Source of the DNA: SURF-24 sp964537965
GTDB lineage: Bacteria > Bacteroidota > Ignavibacteria > Ignavibacteriales > SURF-24
Length of the DNA stretch: 9,980 nt
Reading direction: 5' to 3'
Assembly (NCBI GenBank): GCA_964537965.1
Contig: CAZIDB010000183.1
Location: forward strand, 1-9,980
Below the pieces are notes generated by a model that ran no database searches, was not told the DNA's origin, and saw only the letters and a list, made by a program, of their open reading frames with translations. Both the position numbers and the translations under genes were made by a program. Below, piece by piece: positions 6,372 through 9,980 of this stretch. The first letter of the stretch is position 1; each line of letters opens with the position of its first letter.

Positions 6372-8000
6372 ATGAAACAGCACGAAACAATTCTATCATC
6401 TATGACTCTTGAAGAAAAGATTGGACAAATGTTCATGATCGGGTTCAAGGGTGAGACATTACCCCCGGAAATTATACAGTTTATGGATGAATGTAACATT
6501 GGTTTCATAGATATTTTTGCAAGAAACATAGTTTCTGTTGAACAAGCAACCGAACTAATGAATGAAATTCACAAGCACAGTAAAATTCCTCCTATGATAT
6601 TTACTGACCAGGAAGGTGGTGTTGTTTGCCAGTTTGCCGAGCTGACGTCAACTGTATCAAGTCCAATGGGATTAGCGGCTACTTATAATCCTGCTTTCAT
6701 TCAACTTGCAGCCGAAATACTTGCTGAAGATATGAACCTAATAGGTATTGATGGTTTCCTTGCTCCATTGGTGGATGTAAATCACGAACCGAACAACCCT
6801 ATTATCGGTCTAAGAGCTTTTTCTGATGATGCAGCTATTGTTACAGAATCCGGTAAAGCTTTTATTAAAGGGATTCAGCAAGCAGGCCTTGCCTCTGTTC
6901 CAAAACATTTCCCCGGCCACGGAGGAAGCAAGCTTGATTCCCACTTTGTGCTGCCCACTTTAGATCTTAGCGAAGAATTCTATGACCTTGTTGATTTACG
7001 TCCCTTCAGAGAAATTGTAAATGATACCGACTTTATGATGACAGCTCATATTTCTATTCCTAATATTGATACCACCGGTATGCCGGGAACTTTCTCCAAA
7101 AAATTTCTAATTGATGTTCTTAGGGAGAAGTATGGTTTCAAAGGTGTTTTAATGTCAGACTGTTTAGAAATGGATGTAATAAAAAGTAACTTTTCTCCGG
7201 AAGAGATTATTACTCATTCTATTGAAGCAGGCAATGATGTTCTTTTATTAAGCCATAGCCTGGATATTCAGAAAGAATTATATAAAATATTACTTGAAAA
7301 AGTAAGAAGTGGACAAATACCAGAAAAGAGAATTGATCTTTCCGTAAAGCGGATTCTTATTGCCAAAGAAAAATACGGAATGATCCCCGGTTCAAAGCAA
7401 AGGGATGTTTCTATTGCCACCAAGCTTGTACGAAGCAAACGCGAAACAGAAGATTATATTTGCAGGCACACTATTGTATTGCTTAGAAACAAGCTTAATA
7501 AATTGCCATTAAAGAAAGAACAGAGCATTGGAATTATTGAATGGGATAAAACAAGATCAACAGTTCAGCTGAACGAACCATCCCACACAAGCTACCTTGA
7601 GAAATTTGCGAAGGAATATTTTAATTCGGTTGAAACACTAATTCTTCCTTTAAAAAGAAATGACTCTACTGAAATAAAAAACTTCGTTAAATCCTATGAC
7701 AATATAATGGTTGCTCCATTTTCGCGTACACCTGAATTAGAAATGCTGCAGGGTGATAATATCAGAGAAATTTTAAAGATCAGGAATGATGTTATTATTA
7801 TCGCTACAGGAAATCCATATGACATCAGGCATTTTCAGAATGCGAAGACATATCTTGCCACATTTGGATTCAGAGACACACAGATAAGAGCATTGTTTGA
7901 TGTATTAACCGGAAAATTTCAACCGGTGGGTAAACTGCCTGTTGAAATAAAAGGTATCTTCCCAAGAGGATACAATAGTAATAACTCTCAAGGCATTTAA
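6372..8000 (+). CDS. GH3 family beta-N-acetylhexosaminidase (NagZ-type, two domains)
   Basis: The 542-residue GH3 enzyme releases terminal N-acetylhexosamine from beta-glycosides such as muropeptides or chitooligosaccharides. The TIM barrel (about 1-340) has FTDQEGG (77-83), VDVNHEPNNPIIGLRAF (134-150), and KHFPGHGGSKLDSH (178-191). In the last, Asp189 and His191 form the Asp-His acid/base dyad that marks the NagZ branch and separates it from beta-glucosidases. MSDCLEM (261-267) carries the nucleophile Asp263. The C-terminal GH3 domain follows (about 370-542), with GNPYDI (480-485) and GKLPVEI (520-526), a two-domain plan like Bacillus NagZ rather than the single-domain enterobacterial form. 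The usual Arg after DQEGGxV is Cys86 here. There is no signal peptide, so it would act on imported fragments. A His-containing dyad also occurs in the GH3 phosphorylase Nag3, so release of hexosamine 1-phosphate is possible. It is followed by the hexosamine-1-kinase-like gene. Family and catalytic residues are clear. Confidence 0.92.
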   Translation: MKQHETILSSMTLEEKIGQMFMIGFKGETLPPEIIQFMDECNIGFIDIFARNIVSVEQATELMNEIHKHSKIPPMIFTDQEGGVVCQFAELTSTVSSPMGLAATYNPAFIQLAAEILAEDMNLIGIDGFLAPLVDVNHEPNNPIIGLRAFSDDAAIVTESGKAFIKGIQQAGLASVPKHFPGHGGSKLDSHFVLPTLDLSEEFYDLVDLRPFREIVNDTDFMMTAHISIPNIDTTGMPGTFSKKFLIDVLREKYGFKGVLMSDCLEMDVIKSNFSPEEIITHSIEAGNDVLLLSHSLDIQKELYKILLEKVRSGQIPEKRIDLSVKRILIAKEKYGMIPGSKQRDVSIATKLVRSKRETEDYICRHTIVLLRNKLNKLPLKKEQSIGIIEWDKTRSTVQLNEPSHTSYLEKFAKEYFNSVETLILPLKRNDSTEIKNFVKSYDNIMVAPFSRTPELEMLQGDNIREILKIRNDVIIIATGNPYDIRHFQNAKTYLATFGFRDTQIRALFDVLTGKFQPVGKLPVEIKGIFPRGYNSNNSQGI

Positions 8001-8010
8001 GATTGTTTAA

Positions 8011-8016
8011 TATAAT
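8011..8016 (+). promoter_or_regulatory. Possible -10 box (TATAAT) in the gene 7-8 gap
   Basis: TATAAT at 8011-8016 matches the sigma-70 -10 consensus and lies in the only sizeable gap of the cluster. No good -35 box is seen at the usual distance (about 7988-7993 reads TCAAGG), and AT-rich DNA gives such matches often. It may drive separate transcription of the kinase-like and GH172-like genes, with a 5' leader of about 80-90 bases carrying the inverted repeat at 8021-8052. Evidence is weak. Confidence 0.2.
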
Positions 8017-8020
8017 TTCG

Positions 8021-8052
8021 TTCACCTGGAATTTTTTGTGTTTCAAGGTGAA
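8021..8052. repeat. Inverted repeat / RNA hairpin in the intergenic gap
   Basis: TTCACCT (8021-8027) and AGGTGAA (8046-8052) are perfect reverse complements. Inside them, GAA (8029-8031) pairs with TTC (8042-8044), leaving one G-A mismatch and a 10-base loop. As RNA this gives a 7 + 3 bp stem. No T run follows, so it is not a classical intrinsic terminator on either strand. It may be an operator, an RNA-processing or stability element, or a leader structure ahead of the kinase-like gene. The arms are much more G/C than their surroundings. Confidence 0.45.
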
Positions 8053-8105
8053 TTAAACAAAATATAAAAAGCTGATTATCAATCATTGAAGTTGGAAATA
8101 GTTTT

Positions 8106-9215
8106 ATGAACACTAAAGTGGTAAGTAAATTTTTATTGCACGGCGACTTTATAAAAGCAGAGCCTTTTGGAAATGGTCATATCAATGATATTTTTCTTTT
8201 AACGTTTAATCAGGCCGGTTTACCAGTACACTATATTTTAAGAAAAATTAATAAGTATGTTTTTAAGAATCCGGAAATCGTTATTAATAATACTCTTAAA
8301 GCGATAGAGCATATTTCTAAAAAATTACTGGAGCTGAACGAAAAAAATATTTCCCGTAAAGTAGTTACAATGATTAAATCGATTAATGATGATTACTATT
8401 ACAAAGATGAAAACGGTGATTACTGGTGTGTAATATTATTTTTTGAAAATGCATATACTGTTGATTGCATCAAAACACCTCAGCAGGCATATCTTTCCGC
8501 AAAAGAATTCGGCAGGTTCCAGAAATATTTATTTGATGAAGATATTGAAAAGTACCAGTTCTCTATCCCTGATTTTCATAACCCGTTTAAACGAATTGAA
8601 ACACTTAAAACAGTAATAAAAAAAGATCCGGTACAAAGAGTTTTTTCTGCCGAAAAAGAAATTGAACAGGTTTTATCCAATGTATCTCTTACTGATAAAC
8701 TGAATTATTTAATAGATAACCATTTGCTGCCCTTAAGAATAACCCACAACGATACAAAAATTAATAACGTAATGTTTGATAAAGAAACCTGCTCAGGTTT
8801 ATGTGTAATTGATCTGGATACCGTAATGCCCGGCAGAGTGATTTTTGATTTTGGTGATATGGTCAGAAGCTCTTCTTCAACTGCTGCGGAAGATGAAAAG
8901 GATATTGCAAAAGTTAAAATGCAGATTACACTTTTTGAAGCGCTTGTCAAAGGATACCTCGAAAATCTTTCGGCATTCCTGATGAATGAAGAATTAAATA
9001 ACCTTGCTTATGGCGCAGAGCTGATAATTTATGAGCAGGCAGTACGTTTTCTAACAGATTACCTTGATGGCGATCAGTATTACCATACAAATTACAAAGA
9101 GCATAATTTAATCCGTACAAGAAATCAGCTTGCTTTATTGGATAGCGTAAAAATTCAGAGGAAGACCATGGATGAAATTATCCGGAATTATTCCGGCGGA
9201 AATTATTTAAATTAA
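8106..9215 (+). CDS. N-acetylhexosamine 1-kinase-like phosphotransferase (APH fold)
   Basis: The 369-residue kinase of the aminoglycoside phosphotransferase (APH/choline kinase) fold closely resembles NahK, which makes GlcNAc-1-P or GalNAc-1-P from the free N-acetylhexosamine and ATP. Key features are PFGNGHINDIF (20-30), a nucleotide-loop-like N-terminus; LRKINKYVFKNPE (45-57), reminiscent of the NahK signature; and THNDTKINNV (213-222), the HNDxKxxN catalytic loop with Asp216 as the base. VIDLDTVMPG (234-243) follows with metal-binding Asp236/Asp238, then FDFGDMVR (247-254). Length is near the roughly 360 residues of Bifidobacterium NahK. It lies directly after the GH3 hexosaminidase, whose free GlcNAc would be its substrate. 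The product could feed UDP-GlcNAc formation without GlcNAc-6-P. The ATG lies about 105 bp after the GH3 stop and has only a weak ribosome site (TTGGAA). The related MurNAc/GlcNAc kinase AmgK is the main alternative. Cytoplasmic. Confidence 0.85.
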   Translation: MNTKVVSKFLLHGDFIKAEPFGNGHINDIFLLTFNQAGLPVHYILRKINKYVFKNPEIVINNTLKAIEHISKKLLELNEKNISRKVVTMIKSINDDYYYKDENGDYWCVILFFENAYTVDCIKTPQQAYLSAKEFGRFQKYLFDEDIEKYQFSIPDFHNPFKRIETLKTVIKKDPVQRVFSAEKEIEQVLSNVSLTDKLNYLIDNHLLPLRITHNDTKINNVMFDKETCSGLCVIDLDTVMPGRVIFDFGDMVRSSSSTAAEDEKDIAKVKMQITLFEALVKGYLENLSAFLMNEELNNLAYGAELIIYEQAVRFLTDYLDGDQYYHTNYKEHNLIRTRNQLALLDSVKIQRKTMDEIIRNYSGGNYLN

Positions 9216-9229
9216 TTTTTCTATAAATT

Positions 9230-9980
9230 ATGAAACGAAAAGCTACTACATCAGTCTTACCAAAATTTGATTTCTTAGAGCTTGCAAAAATAAAAAGCGG
9301 AATAAAGAGCAAAAGGCTTAGCAGCTTTGATAAAGAAGGAGGGAATAAAGATTCTGTTCGCATTAAGTCAAAAGAGAAAGTTACTTTATGTGATATAAAA
9401 GGTGCAGGTATATTAACTCATCTTTGGTTTACAATATCACCTCCACCAGAAAAGCTAAACCGTAATGATATAGTTTTAAGAATTTATTGGGATGGAAACA
9501 ACTTCCCTTCAGTTGAATCCCCAATAGGGCCATTCTTTGGACAGGGTTGGAATGAAAGCTATGAGTTTGTAAGTCTGCCACTTGTTGCCGCTCCGGAGAA
9601 AGGTAGGGCACTTGTTTCATATTTTGCTATGCCCTTTTCAAGTCGCGCTAGAATTGTTATCGAAAATGAAAGTGATATTGATATTAAAGCTTTCTTCTTC
9701 TATATAGACTTCATTGAATTAAATAAATTGCCAGAGGAACTCGGAAGATTTCATGCATGGTACAATCACCGGTTAACAGAAGCTTTACCAGAAGGTGAAA
9801 ATGAATGGGATATGCTGGGATATCAGGGAAAAAATCTTAATGGGAAGAATAATTATCTCGTAGCAGATGTAAAGGGACAGGGTCACTTTGTAGGTTTAAA
9901 TTATTTCATCCATTCGCCAACACCTATGTGGTATGGAGAAGGTGATGATATGATTTTTATTGACGGAGATAAATTACCAA
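9230..9980 (+). CDS. DUF2961 / GH172-type protein, 3' end outside the window
   Basis: The gene begins at ATG 9230, just after an in-frame TAA (9224-9226), 14 bp after the kinase stop, and stays open to the right edge (250 codons). The N-terminal half matches the DUF2961 family, now partly assigned to glycoside hydrolase family 172 (alpha-D-fructofuranosidase/difructose-dianhydride synthase and D-arabinofuranosidase/arabinanase activities). Family-like stretches in order are DIKGAGILTHLWFTI, IYWDGNNFPSVESPIGPFFG (the RYWDGE...PSVE..GDFFG pattern), MPFSSRARI, FHAWYN, GQGHFVGLNY and MWYGEGDDMIFIDG. Glu237 in the GEGDDM motif is a likely active-site carboxylate. Members usually have about 350-700 residues, so perhaps half is missing. 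There is no signal peptide at this start and no clear Shine-Dalgarno site. In the cluster it could cleave a furanosidic link in the same glycoconjugate. Family call is good; activity is inferred. Confidence 0.85.
   Translation, partial: MKRKATTSVLPKFDFLELAKIKSGIKSKRLSSFDKEGGNKDSVRIKSKEKVTLCDIKGAGILTHLWFTISPPPEKLNRNDIVLRIYWDGNNFPSVESPIGPFFGQGWNESYEFVSLPLVAAPEKGRALVSYFAMPFSSRARIVIENESDIDIKAFFFYIDFIELNKLPEELGRFHAWYNHRLTEALPEGENEWDMLGYQGKNLNGKNNYLVADVKGQGHFVGLNYFIHSPTPMWYGEGDDMIFIDGDKLP

Noticed and set aside
9182..9220. CCGGA/TCCGG inverted repeat (9182-9196) followed by TTTTT (9216-9220) as an intrinsic terminator
   Set aside because: The stem is only 5 bp, lies inside the kinase coding end, and the T run is about 20 bases away, too far for a terminator.
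9178..9620. Minus-strand open frames at 9178-9363 and 9429-9620
   Set aside because: They lie largely opposite the DUF2961/GH172 frame, which carries family motifs; their translations show no known motif.
1..9980. CRISPR arrays, tRNA/rRNA genes, transposases, phage genes or toxin-antitoxin pairs
   Set aside because: No regularly spaced repeats, no structured RNA signature and no such protein motifs are visible on either strand.

Overview
The window is an AT-rich (about one third G+C by eye), gene-dense stretch of a bacterial chromosome. Lys, Asn, Ile and Glu are abundant, codons end mostly in A or T, and several genes have purine-rich Shine-Dalgarno sites. This style, with the mix of families, fits the Bacteroidota/Chlorobiota/Ignavibacteriota (FCB) group, perhaps an Ignavibacteria-like organism. 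That placement is an inference from style, not from a marker gene.

Nine genes run on the + strand and none on the - strand. Both ends are cut by the window. In order: (1) 1-855, C-terminal part of a protein ending in a class I glutamine-amidotransferase-like (BPL_N-type) domain; (2) 858-1769, an Eis-like double GNAT acetyltransferase; (3) 1781-3070, a short neutral-ceramidase-family protein in which the usual nucleophilic Ser is replaced by Asp; (4) 3051-4301, a DegT/DnrJ/EryC1/StrS PLP aminotransferase; (5) 4301-5296, a Gfo/Idh/MocA dehydrogenase; (6) 5320-6369, an M14-type zinc carboxypeptidase; (7) 6372-8000, a NagZ-type GH3 beta-N-acetylhexosaminidase; (8) 8106-9215, an N-acetylhexosamine 1-kinase (NahK)-like kinase; (9) 9230 to the right edge, the start of a DUF2961/GH172 protein.

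Genes 1-7 are almost fused (gaps of 2, 11, 23 and 2 bp; overlaps of 20 and 1 bp), so they are very likely one transcript. A 105-bp gap holding an inverted repeat and a TATAAT-like box separates gene 7 from genes 8-9. It could be an internal regulatory or processing point. There is no RNA gene, CRISPR array, insertion sequence or transposase, and no intergenic stretch exceeds 105 bp.

None of the proteins with a visible start carries an N-terminal signal peptide or membrane segment, so the predicted hydrolases appear cytoplasmic. Together they read as an intracellular pathway for an imported amino-sugar-containing glycoconjugate: deacylation or amide/peptide trimming (ceramidase-like, M14, amidotransferase-like), glycoside cleavage (GH3, GH172), sugar oxidation and (de)amination (Gfo/Idh/MocA plus DegT), acyl transfer (GNAT) and anomeric phosphorylation of the released hexosamine (NahK-like). 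The GH3-to-NahK step is the best supported link. The overall substrate is unknown, and a biosynthetic or modifying role for the DegT/Gfo pair is equally possible.
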